The translations under genes were made by a program, and so were the position numbers. From Siphonodentalium dalli (Eukaryota > Mollusca > Scaphopoda > Gadilida > Siphonodentaliidae), in the NCBI GenBank assembly GCA_032622095.1, contig CP136067.1, positions 200,988,681 through 201,052,680 of the forward strand: 64,000 nt of DNA, in the 5' to 3' direction. Position 1 is the stretch's first letter. Every line of letters starts with the position of its first letter. The notes beneath the pieces were generated by a model. That model did no database searches, was not told the DNA's origin, and saw only the letters and a program-made list of their open reading frames with translations. This document shows positions 11,691 through 24,719 of the stretch, one piece after another.

Positions 11691-13111
11691 GTTCCCAGAG
11701 CATTGTGTTCCGCTAATGATTCTCAATGTGTTGCAGCGACTACCGGTTCTCATAATTTTAAACCACTGATGCCCATAGCCAATGAATTACCACAGTGAAA
11801 GTTATTGCATGTCGTTACTGCCAAGTAACTGGATGATAAACACTTATTACATTGAGGCCGCTACTTATTTGAAGGAAGTAGTCCCCAACACAGGTACCAG
11901 TATCACTATCAGCTATTGTTTTTGTTTTTAATTCAAAATCGTTGTACGCTCTATGGTATTTGGTAATGTCTGATGTCAAACTGTCCTAATATTGATATAT
12001 GTGAAATTTAAAATTTTCGTCTGCACCACTAGGCACTACTACTAGTAGTACTGGTACTAGACACTAGAAAAATATCCCTGAATTAGTGAATAGTATAGTA
12101 AAAATTTATAAAAATATAAACTGTACAAATTTAATATTTCAAAAGTTTTAATAACTCATTGACAAATCATTCAAATGCCAATGGATTGGAATTTTGATTG
12201 TTAACTTAATAGGAATTTACATGTATTTTGTTCTGATTTATTAAAAAAAAACTTACCTGAAACTGAAAGTGAAAGTTGAAACATTTTGTATTTTCGAAAA
12301 CCACCAGTTTTCCAGAATTTCGAATTAGCCGTGATGTAGCAAATTAGCAAGTTTGATGGAGATTCTCCAACTCCTTATCTAGATCCGTTCGATAGATTCA
12401 AGAATTTTATTTTATTTGATCATTTTGTAAACTTCATCTCTTAGCTGTGTTGCACCGTGTGAACTTGAATTTTCCACCCTCGAAGTCAAACATTGACTAA
12501 ATCACACAAACTTTTCATTTTATAATTCTCGGAATAAGTTGAGTCACTCCCCATGAAGAAATACAGATTATCGAACTTCATTGCTCATTAAATCCAAAAT
12601 ATACATAACCATCTCCTGTCAGGTCCCAACATACTTAATGTTACACACTAACTATTGTGAAATTGCGAACAATTTACATTCGATGCGGCATCCGTCATCA
12701 AGTTGAAGGACGCATACCGAGACATTGGTAAACTGGTTCCACGCCAAAAATTAAGTCCCAACGGATTAACTCCTCTTCTACCGTGATTTCGCTTTCGTAT
12801 TTAAGTTTTCTCAAATCATTAGCATTTTTTAAGTTCCGCCGGTGTGAAATAAATACAGAACTGCATTCCCGTTCGAACTGTGGCTTCTCGTTCAATATTA
12901 TCCTTCCGCCAAAATCGATCTCGTGCAGGACAAAATGACAGTTCGAACCGGAATGCAGCTCTGTCTATATATTGTTTACCCCATATATACCAATACGTGT
13001 ATATGCTAATTCATGTATTCACGCAAACATGAAAACAAAAAACATATATGTACTCCGAATCAGTGATTCGCACGTTTGGTTCGAAATTTATATATTCCGT
13101 AGATTTCTCAC
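11691..13111. other. No gene seen; contains one spaced inverted repeat
   Basis: Nothing coding is recognisable. At 12855-12881 and 12938-12965 lies an inverted repeat built on CTGCATTCCCGTTCGAACTG, with about 56 bp between arms, possibly the core of a small MITE. The rest is AT-rich, with a palindromic ACTACTACTAGTAGTA stretch near 12036. Confidence 0.5.
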
Positions 13112-13278
13112 CTTCAAAATCATGTGGTGAAGAATAACTGCCAAACACAATCACCCGAAACTTCCGACAACAGTTCCACACTGGTAATCCAGGTAAAATA
13201 TTCGACACTTCCGATCTGTAGGTCGGTGGTTCCGTTCCACCATTGGCCACGACAGTCACGCGATTAGCGCCCTGCCTT
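13112..13278 (-). CDS. Possible exon with kelch-like motif (partial)
   Basis: A 167-bp minus-strand open segment lies between a plausible acceptor (CAATTCAG|A, AG ending at 13279) and a donor (GAAG|GTGAGA, GT at 13111-13110). It encodes RQGANRVTVVANGGTEPP..RSEV..ILPGLPVW, then FRVIVFGSYSSPHDFE. The pattern of a hydrophobic strand ending in GG or FG, a loop and then SEV..L resembles one and a half blades of a kelch/galactose-oxidase-like beta-propeller, which binds partner proteins. No neighbouring exon was found, so it may be an isolated exon of a long-intron gene or an exon relic. Confidence 0.35.
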
Positions 13279-14509
13279 CTGAATTGCTACATGATTCACA
13301 CAGCCAGCGTCATATCTCGATTTTTTTCTGAACAATCACAATGTTGCAAACATAATTTAAATTCGATTTACGTCCATGCTTTGTTTTGTCAGAGCTATTT
13401 CCGGCAGCAAACATCATCGTTGATGTCAGTCGATTGTATACTTTGATGTGGCACCCTGTCCAGTTGTCTTATAAGAGTTTGCATAAAGCACCCAATGCAA
13501 GAACAACTGCGCGGTTTGGTTGCCATTATACAATGCTCTGCTCATTCTTATCGTGATGCAGTTATATATGCTTACAGGGACCCAAGGCAATCACGATTGG
13601 TGAATGTGCAAACAGTATAAACTATAATCACCACTGAGAAGAACATTGGTAAATCGTTACTCGTTTTTCTTATATTCATCACTGATATCTCACAACTACA
13701 ACATTTTGAAACCATTGTTATGTAAACAAAACCGTTACCGTGATTTGTCAACACTGACACTGATATGCAAAATCACATTATTGAGAGTTATAAAACTTCG
13801 CAGTTTGCAGAGGATCAGGCTTGTTATCTGCCTCGAATAATTTAATCCGGAAAAAGGCTGCTCACGCGTAATGTGTTCGCCTTTCACTAGCTACTGTACA
13901 GATGTGGCTGTAAATAAAAAACGATACTGGTAATAGTTGATAAGCCAACCCATCATTATTCAGTTATGAATAATACTAATTTCGACCATTCTAAAACATG
14001 AACCGACATGCCATGTTAAGCCATACCATGAGAAAAGCTACATGTTTCACTAAAACTCTAATTTATGTACACGTAAAAGTAAAATATCTTAATGGCATAC
14101 TTTTTGGTATCACGTAAGGCGTGAATGTTTCCAGTCACTTGTAAACACAGTTGTTTTCAACAGGTGAATCCGTACATCATGGCAATACAGTACCAATCAG
14201 AAGAAGTGGTATTTTCAGGCGCACATTTATTGCGATATTGAGCGTGGTTAATGGCACAAAACAAAATATGTCATGCTTATTATTGCAATATTGAACGCAA
14301 AATATTGTGATATGAGCGCGCTAAATTTTATACAAATCCGATAGTGTTATATGTATATGAGATAAGTACTGTGCATATATTGTACATATAGTGTACATAT
14401 AGCATTTACAACTATAAGTATATACATATCTAAAACATTGTCTCTATATATACAATAAACAATATAGAAGAAGCAATACTTAAGTGCAAAATGTTGAGAT
14501 ATTAAGCGC
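13279..14509. other. No recognisable gene
   Basis: Only short open frames without signatures occur here. From about 14220 to 14330 the DNA repeats words of the following hairpin element in diverged form (TTATTGCGATATTGAGCG, AATATTG), suggesting an older related insertion. Confidence 0.45.
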
Positions 14510-14692
14510 AAAATATTGCAATAATATCACAAGCGACATGCATATAAGGCGTTTCCACTTGCAATTTTATTGCGATATTGGGCTCGAAAATAGCGCACAT
14601 TAAGTGCGCTATTTTCGAGCCCAATATCGCAATAAAATTGCAAGTGGAAACGCCTTATATGCATGTCGCTTGTGATATTATTGCAATATTTT
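14510..14692. repeat. Perfect 89-bp-arm hairpin (183 bp)
   Basis: Arm 14510-14598 and arm 14604-14692 are perfect inverted copies by eye, separated by ATTAA. Every pair sums to 29202. The arms contain GCGATATTGGGCTCGAAAATAG and end in the word TGCAATATTTT. No protein is encoded. Diverged relatives lie just upstream (about 14215-14330). A perfect stem suggests a very young fold-back element or a recent inverted duplication. Confidence 0.9.
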
Positions 14693-14734
14693 GACTGGTA
14701 CTGCATATCAATAACAGCTAGTTGGGATCTTCCA

Positions 14735-16110
14735 TGAAACTGTATACTGTAGAGGAGCGGTCTTGACCAGATTTTTTTTTTTATAATTTTTTTTTTTACA
14801 CACGGAAAAATTATATATCATATGAAAGTAGAAGATGTCGGCTTCATGTTCCGCCCTGCTGTAAAATGTGAAAGTGGTGCCGTTGCCATGGAAACGGAAT
14901 GTAAACAATGTAGACACATTTTGAGATAAAACCTTTTCAGCAAATGGTAAAAACTAATTTAATCCCATTCTAGGACAGGAACAGACGTTGAAGATCATTT
15001 GTTGATTATTTGTCCATTATAACCATGTTCCAACTATTCCAGTATTAAATAAGATGCAGATGTAGGTTATAAGGGTCTTTATTGCCATTTTGGGGTGAAA
15101 ATTGGTGATTTTTGCCAAAAATGCGATAATTTTGGAATTGGAGCATTTATTGGATACTACATTGGTTACAGTAATAATTTATGCATAATATGATGGCATC
15201 ATATGTGTACTTAAAATAAATCTGGATAAAACTGCCAAAAAGGCACAATACCATGAGAAATACCTGTTACCATGGTAACGATATTAAAAAATACAAAAAA
15301 TGCCTTTATTGGAAAGAAATGAAGTCCTCTAACCCTTGCGACACAATATAACTTTTTGAAATTTGTTTTCTATGACATGCAATTTTAATCTGGACTTCTG
15401 TGTTGTGTCATTGTTGCAGTTTATTCAGCTGTTGTCATGGAAACGGACCAAATTTCGTCAAATAATGATGTTTTTTCAATAAAGCTGACATTTAAAGCAT
15501 GTAATTTTATGAAGCAAAGCGTATTATGACAACCCGTTATAGATGTCTCAAAACCTGTTTCAACGATAACTATGTTCCAACTATTGAAGTAGTAAATATG
15601 AATCACATATAAGTTCTGAGGGTTTTAATGCCATTTTGAGGTGAAAAATTATGATTTTTCCAAAAAATTTGATAATTTTGGAATTGAAACATTTATTAGA
15701 TACTACATTGGTTACAGGAATAATTTATACATATTATGATGGCTTCTTACGTTTGCTTCAATCTGATTTTGATAAAACTGCCGAAAAAGCTCAATACCCT
15801 GAGAAATACCTATTACCATGGAAACGATATTGAAAAATACCAAAAAATGTCATTATTGGAAAGAAATGCGGCACAAATTAACTTTTTGAATGTTTTGTTC
15901 TATGACATGCACAATTAATCCAGACTTCTTTGTCGGATCACTGTTGCGGTTTATTCAGTTGTCATGGAAATGGACCAAATTTTGCCAAATAATGATATTT
16001 TCTCCTATAAACCGGACATTTAAAGTGTTCAATTTTATAAAGCAAAATAAATTTACCATTATGTGAATGCATTCTGACATATAATACTCATCATTTTATT
16101 CCCAATTTCT
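14735..16110. repeat. Interspersed family B, copy 1 (with an internal ~545-bp tandem duplication)
   Basis: The block runs from ACTGTAGAGGAGCGGTCTTGACCAG to about 16110. It is the reverse-orientation counterpart of 25590-26430 and shares a segment with 18818-19080. Inside, a ~545-bp segment is present twice: GCCATTTTGGGGTGAAAA at about 15080 and again at about 15630, followed both times by ATTTTGGAATTG and ACTACATTGGTTACAG. It has no coding content. X-box-like palindromes occur at 14882, 15266 (a perfect GTTACCATGGTAAC), 15431, 15812 and 15958. Confidence 0.75.
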
Positions 16111-16289
16111 CAGGTGTTTCTTTGAATTTGGACAAAAATTGTCGTTTAAATAGTGATATGTTTTGCACAATTGTTTTTTATTTTATCCGAAATTGTGTGA
16201 AAAATTAAGGGTATATTTAAAAACAAACATCACGTATCAGGAAAATGCAATAATAGGATTTCAAAAGATTCTCAGGTAATATATATCCG

Positions 16290-17540
16290 ATTAATATATC
16301 AATATGTGGTTAGTTTGTCAATAGATGCAGCTTCTTTGCAATTACTAGTATTTGGAGCTACTTTGTCAATATAATAGGTTACTTAGTCAATATATGCAGC
16401 TAATTTGTCAATATATTTTGTTAGTTAAGTCAATATATGCAGCTACTTTGTCAATATTTGTGGTTAGTTAGTCAATATGTGTAGCTCCTTTGCCATTATA
16501 TGCAGCTAATTTGTCAATATATGCAGCTACTTTGTCAATATATGCAGCTACTTTGCAATTCTATGCAGCTACGTTATCAATATATGTGGTTAGTTAGTCA
16601 ATATATGCAGCTACTTTGTCCATTAATTTGGTTAGTTAGTCAATAGATGCAACTTATTTGTCAATATATTCTGTTAGTTTGTCAATATATACATCTACAT
16701 TGTCAAAATGTGCAATTGCTTTGACAATATATGCAACTACTTTATGAATATATGTGGTTAATTAGTCATTATATGCAGCTACTTAGTCAATATATGTGGT
16801 TAGTTAGTCAATATATTCAGTTAATTTGTCAATATCTGTAGCTACTTAGTCGATATATGCAGCTAATTTGTCAATATTTGTGGTTAGTCAATATATGTAG
16901 CTGATTTGCCATTATATGCAGCTTATGTGTCAACATATGCAGCTAATTTGTCAATATATGCAGCTACTTTGCGAGTATATGCAACTACGTTATCAACATA
17001 TGTGGTTAGTTAGTCAATATATGCAGCAACTTTGTCGACTAATTTTGTTAGTTAGTCAATATATGCCGTTTTTTGTCAATATATGTGGTAGTTTGTCAAT
17101 ATATACATCTACTTTGTCAAAATATGCAATTTCGTTGACAATATATGCAGCTACGTTATCAATATATGTGGTTAGTTAGTGATTATGTGCAGCTACTTAG
17201 TCAATATATGTGGTTAGTTGGTCAATATATGTATCTACTTTGTCAAAATGTGCAATTGCTTTGACAATATATGCAGCTACTTTATCAATATAAAAAAGAA
17301 AGTCTGTTATAGACTAGTAATGGGACGGGACTCTGTCCGAAACAGCATCAACTCAACCGATATCCCAACTGTTGTGGACCGAGAAGACTTGGTCTACAGT
17401 ATATCCAGCTCATTGCTCTTGTCAATATATGTGGTTAGTTAGTCAATATATGAGGTTACTTCGTCAATATATGCTGTTACTTCACCAATATCAGCAGTGC
17501 ATTGCTCTTGCCAATATGTGTAAACAATTAGTCAATATAT
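16290..17540. repeat. ~1.2 kb array of 21-bp units
   Basis: Two alternating variants of a 21-bp unit fill the region: TTTGTCAATATATGCAGCTAC and AGTCAATATATGTGGTTAGTT. The period is a multiple of three, so long open frames such as the plus-strand one at 16916-17179 arise by chance and read as a repeated CQYMQL-type peptide. I do not regard these as genes. A non-repeat segment of about 115 bp (17290-17405) interrupts the array near its right end. Confidence 0.85.
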
Positions 17541-17574
17541 GCAGTTAATTCGTAATTATATAGACCCCCCCCCC

Positions 17575-17740
17575 ACAATTTTTTCGGAGGACAGTCAGAA
17601 ATATGAGGGAGATATATATATGCAACTCGCGATGTCCCGTTCTTTATAATGATACATTCACAAGAGAATATATGCAGCTCATTGCTCTTGTCAATATATA
17701 ATACAAGGCCGTCCGGCCACAGTGTCCTCCGAAAAAGTGG
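17575..17740. repeat. Possible small inverted-repeat insertion in the 21-bp array
   Basis: TTTTTTCGGAGGACAGTC at 17578 is mirrored by GTGTCCTCCGAAAAAG near 17722-17738, and satellite words flank and partly fill the space between. It could be a MITE of about 160 bp. The arms are short, so this is tentative. Confidence 0.4.
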
Positions 17741-17754
17741 CTTCATTTGGGGCA

Positions 17755-18295
17755 TCAATTTGATTCAGATATGATCACACAAACTAAAGTTATCATCCGG
17801 AAACCAGAAATTGACAGGATTCTAAGTCGTAAAAGGGCCATAACTCTCACAAAAATGGGCAGAGAAAACCCATAATCGAACCTGACCTGTATTTTCGGCT
17901 GATAAACTATCATACTAAATTTGATTCAGATATGATTACACAAACTAAAGTTATCATCCGGAAACCAGAAATTGACAGGATTCTAAGTCGAAACAGGGCC
18001 ATAACTCTAGCAAAAATGGGCTTGAACTTGATATGTATATAGTGCTGATAAACTCACATACCAAATTTGGTTCAGATATGATCACACAAACTGAAGTTAT
18101 CATCCGGAAACCAGAAAATTACAAGATTCTAAGTAAAAAAAAGGGCCATAACTCTCGCTAAAATGGGCCGAGCAAACCCATATTCGAACTTGACCTGTAT
18201 TTTGGTCTGATAAAGTCAACTATAAAATTTGCTTTTGATCTAATAAACGAAACTAAAGTTATCATCCGGAAACCATTTCCGGACGCACACACGGA
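17755..18295. repeat. ~155-bp tandem repeat, about 3.5 copies
   Basis: TTTGATTCAGATATGATCACACAAAC followed by AAAGTTATCATCCGGAAACC recurs near 17760, 17921, 18070 and, diverged, 18222. Each unit also carries AGGGCCATAACTCT and an AAAATGGGC word. The array ends in a GGACGCACACACGGACGG tail. No protein is encoded. Confidence 0.85.
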
Positions 18296-18817
18296 CGGAC
18301 ACCGGCTATTTTTATATTCAGGGGTGAAAAATATTTCATTCGAGTCGAGGAACCGACCCATCAAAGCTCAGAGTTAACAGATATCGATTTTTGAAATCTG
18401 TTATTTTTCACCACCTGGTATATTTAAGGCCTGGCAAATATTCGACGAATGCCGACACATACTCTCGATACCAAATTGCTTCGGAACAAAATGTTGATAT
18501 ATAACACTTTTTGATGCTTTTGGGGCAATGTTATACTGTAGTTGACAGTGGTTAGCATTATTTTTTGTCAATTAGTCGATTCTGATAACTGAAGCGGCAT
18601 TTCAAGAAATGTTGTTGTTGGAATTTGATGATATGGGGACACTTGAATCGGATTGTGTGCCTTTAACATAAGGCAGCTGTGGCGTTCCATTGCTATGATG
18701 ATGTTCTGATGGCGGTCACGATGACGGGCGGCAACGATGGTAATGATGACAAATGCTGCTGATGATGTGGTGATGATGGCGGTGATGATGATGCTGATGG
18801 TTATATTGTGTCGCAAG
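18296..18817. other. No gene; imperfect (GAT)n tract
   Basis: There is no recognisable coding sequence. An impure GATGATG-rich tract fills about 18685-18800 and produces spurious open frames rich in Met, Asp or Ile. Confidence 0.6.
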
Positions 18818-20335
18818 CATTATAGGACTTCATTTATATCCAATAATGCCATTTTTTTGTATTTTTTTCAATATCGTTTCCATAGTAACAGGTATTTCTC
18901 ACGGTATTGGGCATGTTCGGCAGTCTAATCAAAATGCATTTTAAGTAGACATATGCAGCTGTTTATTACTGTTACCAATGTAGTACATGTACCTAATAAA
19001 TGTTCCAATTACAAAATTATCGCATTTTTGGTAAAAATCACCATTTTCACCACAAAATGGCAATAAAACCCTTATAGTCCATGAGCCAGGCTCCCCAAAA
19101 ATAAAAAATGGTACCAATTTGGTGGGCAAATTCTACCAAACGTTTTCACAAAGCTCCTAATCTGAAGTTTTGGTCAGTGCTGGGGCACACTGGGTCAGTG
19201 TAGCTTAGTGTGGTAAATGTGTGTTTCCATGGCAACGGATGGTGTTTTTGGCCGGTATAAAAGATATGCCTATAATGGTCTATACCAAGAAAGTTTAATG
19301 CGGTAACTCTATGTTGGCATTGATATGGGGTGCCAACCTTGGTGGGCTTTCCTTTGACACTGAAGATTTCACATCTAGAGGTCAAGGGCACATACAAAGG
19401 TCAAGGTCATTGACCAAAATATTGGCTTTGTTCATATCGGGTCATACATTTTCAACCCGCTGCGTTGTATATCAGTTTTGAATATGTTATCTTTACTCGG
19501 AAATAATCTAGAGCATATAGGCTGCACGGAGAATTGTGTTATTGTTGCAAACGATAAGTCAGTCGTGAGATATAGGCCTCTAAACCTTGTGGCCATTTTA
19601 CAAAATGGGTCAAAATCATTTATTTCCCAAGATATCCTGCTTTTGTGTATATTATAGAGTTATTTAGTTATCTGGGGTCCTTTAAGGGCTGAATTGTGAA
19701 TTTATTGACTAAAGCATGAAAATTTTACATATATATGTTGGTTAGTTATAGGGAAAACGTTTTGGGGGACGTGCCCAGGTGGGGTGGTGGTCCAATGTCG
19801 TTATAAATTCAGGTTTCCATGACAACGGCACCATATATTTAAAGAAAAATAAAAAAGGCCGCAGTTGAAATCAACGAACCTTGTATTTGAACTGTCATGC
19901 TTTAGTCACTAAAGCCAAGATTCAACCCTGAAGGGATCCCACTATAAGTATCTAACTCTAAACTCTACACCATGTCCATGAGCTTGGTGACAAAATTACA
20001 CAACTTATGATAAAAGCATGAAACTTGGCACATAATTATGTTCCTTGCACCATACTGATCATTTTCAGATATAGGGCCCATCGAGATGGGACTCTCCTCA
20101 GCAACGGATGCTCGGCAACTACCCGAAATAATAAAATGTATCTTATGGTGATGGTTTACAGCATTTAAACAATAGTAATTATTATTTACATATTGGAGGT
20201 TTAGTTGTCACATATGATAACATGTAATGGTTTGTGATATCATTTTATATCATGTTGTCCATAACAACCATTGCCATGCAGCTACCCGAACAAGAAAATG
20301 TATTGTTTTAGATACAGCACACCCCACATTATTAA
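18818..20335. repeat. Interspersed family B, copy 2
   Basis: This 1.5 kb non-coding block aligns end to end, inverted, with 24720-26430. Shared landmarks in order are the TTGTGTCGCAAG word, CCATGAGCCAGG, the TTTCCATGGCAACGGATGGTG segment, TCTAGAGGTCAAGG, CATATCGGGTCATACATTTT, a GATATAGGCCT word, and GGCAACTACCCGAAA and ATGCAGCTACCC near the right end. X-box-like sites are at 18876, 19223 and 19813. It is probably a non-autonomous element or part of a larger one. I could not define termini or target duplications. Confidence 0.8.
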
Positions 20336-20429
20336 ATATGTAACACAAGCCGATGTGCCCGACTTCGTTCGGGCTATTTAGGGATTTATGTGTGATCTCC
20401 TCCGCCTGGACAAACTATTGTTAGATCGG

Positions 20430-20730
20430 TCCAAAAACATGCCTATATGAGCGTATATGAGCGAGGACAAGGTCAAGGACATTGTCACACGTGAAATTGG
20501 ACCCGCCCATATTGTTCCCGGGATCAAAGTACATGTAGGCCTACATACCAAACTCGAGTCGGATTGGTTGAGGTCCAGAAACATGCCTATGCGAGCGTAT
20601 ATGAGCGAGGTCAAGGTCAAGGAAGCGGACGCATGTGAAATTGGACCCGCCCATGTTGTTCCCCGTATCAAAGTAAGCCTACATACCAAATTTGAGTCGG
20701 ATAGGTCGAGTAGTTTTCGAATCTATAACA
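20430..20730. repeat. 144-bp tandem duplication
   Basis: AACATGCCTAT...GAGCGTATATGAGCGAGG is followed by GAAATTGGACCCGCCCAT and ATACCAAA.T.GAGTCGGAT. The set occurs twice, offset by 144 bp (ACATGCCTAT at about 20437 and 20581). Both strands stay open across it, so it mimics short ORFs. The wording ATACCAAA..GAGTCGGAT resembles the 155-bp repeat at 17.8 kb. Confidence 0.8.
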
Positions 20731-23700
20731 CAATCTATATTTGAAATAATAGTATAGTTTTCAGCCACCATATATGCAAGTCATTAAACAAAACTTTATA
20801 ACTTTTTGTCATAAATGCACGGGCAGTTGAATTTATCGGACGCGGACAATTTCTTGCGTCGCAGTTCACCACCCAGTGCCAATGGTAATGAACAATTCAG
20901 CACTTTTCCGTCAGAACAGTGATATACGGTTAGTTGCAGGAACTGGTCAATTGGTGCATTCTGATAAGACTAATGGTATCACGCAAAGAACTGCAAAAAG
21001 ACCATTGGTCTCTTTATATTAATTCACGCCGGTTGATGCAAGATAAAAATGTGAACTTGGTGCAGTTAAATTATTCAGTTATCCAGAATGCACAGGTGCA
21101 TATAAGATTGTGAATAGAATCATGAACAATTCGTCGTGACGTCAAACAACAATTCCCATGTCGTGTTCCGACACATCGTTAATTCATAGTATGATGGCGA
21201 CACACATATACGCTGGTAGCGAAAAGAATATTTTATCAATTGTGATGTACCCTCCTGTGATCCCCATTCCCGACAAGAGTGGTCCCACTTCGATAAACAA
21301 ATAGACTACACTATATATATTGGGTCTCTTATATCGCGGAAATATCTATAAGTTTTAAAAAGAGTAACATCATTATGTCTATCTGTTTGTCAGTTCGCGA
21401 TTTTTCTCCCAGACCACTGGACCAATTTTGGGATGGTGACCCGGCCAAATCGAAAAAGTGCAGCTGCCAAATCGAAAAAGAGCACTAGTTTTCGAGATAC
21501 CCCTACCCTCGGTAGAACAAGTTGAAAAACAACTTTTTTTAAAAGAAGAAATATATATTGTTCAGGAAAATGATAGTGAAAAATAACGGAATTGGTGGTG
21601 CTATTGTCAAATCGACGATGAACGATACCCATCAGTTACTTTTTCCATAAATTAACGATTTTGGTAAAGCGAGGCTTGCGGCTATGTCATAACTTATTTG
21701 CCAACATTGTTGGTGTTAACATTACTACATCATATCATATCTATACTTGATATGAAAAAAAATATTGGTTAATCTGGATTGTCCTGTCATTTGGAGCCGA
21801 AACATTTATTTTTTGCTGAAAAATCGCTGTTTTTCACAAAAATATTTTGTTTTCAAACATTATCATTCAAATGGATATTACAATAACGCCAAACTATTTA
21901 ATCCATATGGTGTAGCAGTTATATAAAAAGCATATGTAGACAGAATTTAGCAGAAATTTACAACTGTTTGTGAATTAATGGATTTTAGCTACCCCTTCCC
22001 CATAAAGTTTTTGGTTGAAAAATTACATATTTTTGTTAAGAACTTTACAAAATTTTCCAATTGAACATAATGGGACCCAATATGACTCGTCTGCTGAAAT
22101 TTGGCCCGGGGCATTGCTGAAGTGATTAAAGACGTTATCAGGGTTCCAAACCCCAAGTTGCAACAACAACAACAACAACAACAACAACAGCAACAACAAC
22201 AACAACAAAAACAGATAGTATAAATAAACAGCTATAAACAAACATACATCTACATCGACTTTGTAGGACAGAAATATTATTATAAACAACATATAACAGA
22301 CTGTCTAAATAGAGTCTCATACATATCAAACCTTTGTTGTTAAGGTGATTGTTAGTGTCCCTCAAAATAATAAGTAATATATAGAAAATAAATATTATGT
22401 TCAACTGAATCCCCACTATAGTCTCAACAAGGTGGCAGTTCTCTCCGTTTTATATACCAGTATATCTAAATCAAAAGCACAATAGTGTGATGTGTAGCTG
22501 ACAGAACGTTGTCATAATATTCAGTTCTTTGTGTGTTCGCAGGCTTTCGGAAAACGAGCCCTCCAAAGTAATTAAATATTTCCTGATCGAATAACCTTTT
22601 CTCCACACCCTCTGCTAAAACGTATACATCATTTTAGTTCGTGGTATGTTCAAGATTTCAGATAGAGTAGGGGGTCACAAAAACAATAACAAATTGTATT
22701 TGCCAGCCGACTATTGCAAAGTATACCAGACTCCCAGGAGCCAACATATGCGTATAAATTGTGTACTTCCTGATAGAACTACCCTCTGTCCACAGCCTCA
22801 GTTGAAACAGAGCGAGTATTTCATCTGGGAATAGTTTTCGTACAGATGGACACGAACTGGTGACGTTTAGCATAAACTGCACAATTTTGATACCTTTGTC
22901 GCCATTTTGTCCACTTTTTTTTTATAGTGGTGGCTTAATTTCTACTCAAACAGGCAATGTGGTCCATAACTGATATACATATCACTATACGTGTGCTCTA
23001 TTCGGGACATTTAAGTAAACATTGATAATTTGTTTAGAAATTTAGTACACATACTTCGAAATTCGATTTGGCCTTTGTCACAAAGGCCAAATCCTCGTGA
23101 TATGGCACACAATAATCGGATTTGGATTGGACATCATATCTGGTTGCGCAACTGGTCATTTAATGCTATAGGTTTATAGATAGGTATAATATAGGTATAA
23201 ATAGTAAAGAATGATTAAATTTAACGAAATTTCCCAATTTTATTGCATCAGGATCAGGATTTTGACCGCCATTTTTCATTTTTACAAACGAATTTCACAA
23301 GAAGTGACAGATATACGTAACGTATATCTGTCATATTGTGTGAACTTCGAATGTAAAAACCAATACGTCATTGTAACACAAATACTAAGTTGTATTGCAT
23401 GTTTTCTGTCATATTTGTAACTTAAGATGAGATCGAAATGAGTGGAGTATATCCCCGCGGTCCCCGGAAATGCGGTCATCTTGATCCGTCGCCATCTTGT
23501 CTGGTATCTACATATCCAGTTTTGTTTCGTGTTAATATCGAACAGTTCAAACGGACATCATAGCGAACAACAATTGTGTAAAGTTTAATCAAAGATGCAC
23601 GATGGTCAAGTTAGTTTTCGGGCTTTAAGGGTTATGTGTGGGGCCTGGATCGAATCGCGTAGAATGAGGGCGTATATTAATCATGGCCCAGTAATGCATT

Positions 23701-24719
23701 CACGAAATTCCAAGTGTTAAACTCAGATATCCATAAAACAGTAATTTATATAGCTCTGGAACGAATTGGAATAGCTAATTTTATATTTCTCAACGAATGA
23801 CTCAGTCTCTATATTGACGAAATCGATAGGATAAATATCGTATGGACAGCGCCTGCGAGTTGTTCTCCTTTGGGTGAGGGTTAGCATTCCGGCTTTTACT
23901 CGGGAACTATCCATAAATGCGCCATCGCATTATATTCTAATGACATGTAATACTACCTGATCTATAGTATAGTGTTCTTTCAAATATAGTTGAAAAGGGA
24001 AAATTTCTTCGAATTGTCACGAAAAATATTTTGCAGTCGTCACGATGTCATGATAGTAGAGAAATCGACAACTACATTCAGAACATATCAACTGCATTCA
24101 GAACATATCAACACATGTTGTATTCGTTCATTCTAAGACGATTCACTCGACAGTTGACTATCTATGGACGTTTTTTGTTACAGTAACCACGCTACAGTAG
24201 TCGGCAAAAACGTCGTTAAATTTCGAGGGACGACCTTTGAAATAGGACCGATATCCTTAGTATTTTGGCGGCAACTTTTTTCTGTGCGGCAAACGGGATT
24301 CGGAATCAGTGATAATGTTGCCAACATATAACACTTGTCCCAATAATAATATAACACCCCCTCCATCCGCGCCTTGACTATAATGCAAAGTTTTTTGGCG
24401 CGTAATTTATATGACGTCTGTGTCAACAGCGTGGCCGCTGTTCTTGCTGAGAAACCTCGTATAATTTTTACGTCTTTTCTGAACTGTCAAAAAGTTCACT
24501 GAAAATACGAGGTTAAGTCATATGCCTAAAACTCTGATTTCTGATCATTGGATTTCGGTCCTGATGAGAATTTATCTGATGTATTTTGATACGTAGATTC
24601 CGAATTCGAGAAAAACACTTTTCGCGCGAAAAATCGTTTTACGAGCTCTTTGAAGTTTGAATACAGCCGACGATATGTAAAATGTATTTCAGACAAATCT
24701 ACCATCAATTCTGGTCCCA
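20731..24719. other. No recognisable gene; microsatellite and two short perfect hairpins
   Basis: I found no domain in any open frame. Structured sites are the (CAA)n tract at 22161-22208, a 12-bp-stem hairpin at 23065-23093 (GATTTGGCCTTT mirrored) and a 13-bp-stem palindrome at 23305-23333. The remainder is AT-rich and featureless to my reading. Confidence 0.5.
22161..22208 (+). repeat. (CAA)n microsatellite
   Basis: A nearly pure CAA tract of about 16 units has one CAG interruption. On the minus strand it gives a spurious poly-Leu/Val frame. Confidence 0.95.

Noticed and set aside
16916-17179. Repetitive CQYMQL-type protein in the 21-bp array
   Set aside because: The period of 21 bp keeps several frames open. 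Units mutate without regard to codon positions, and no start or splice context is present.
20378-20744. Paired ORFs on both strands (103 and 95 codons)
   Set aside because: Both are products of a 144-bp tandem duplication and lack any family signature.
22023-22416. Hydrophobic poly-Leu/Val minus-strand ORFs
   Set aside because: They are translations of the (CAA)n microsatellite.
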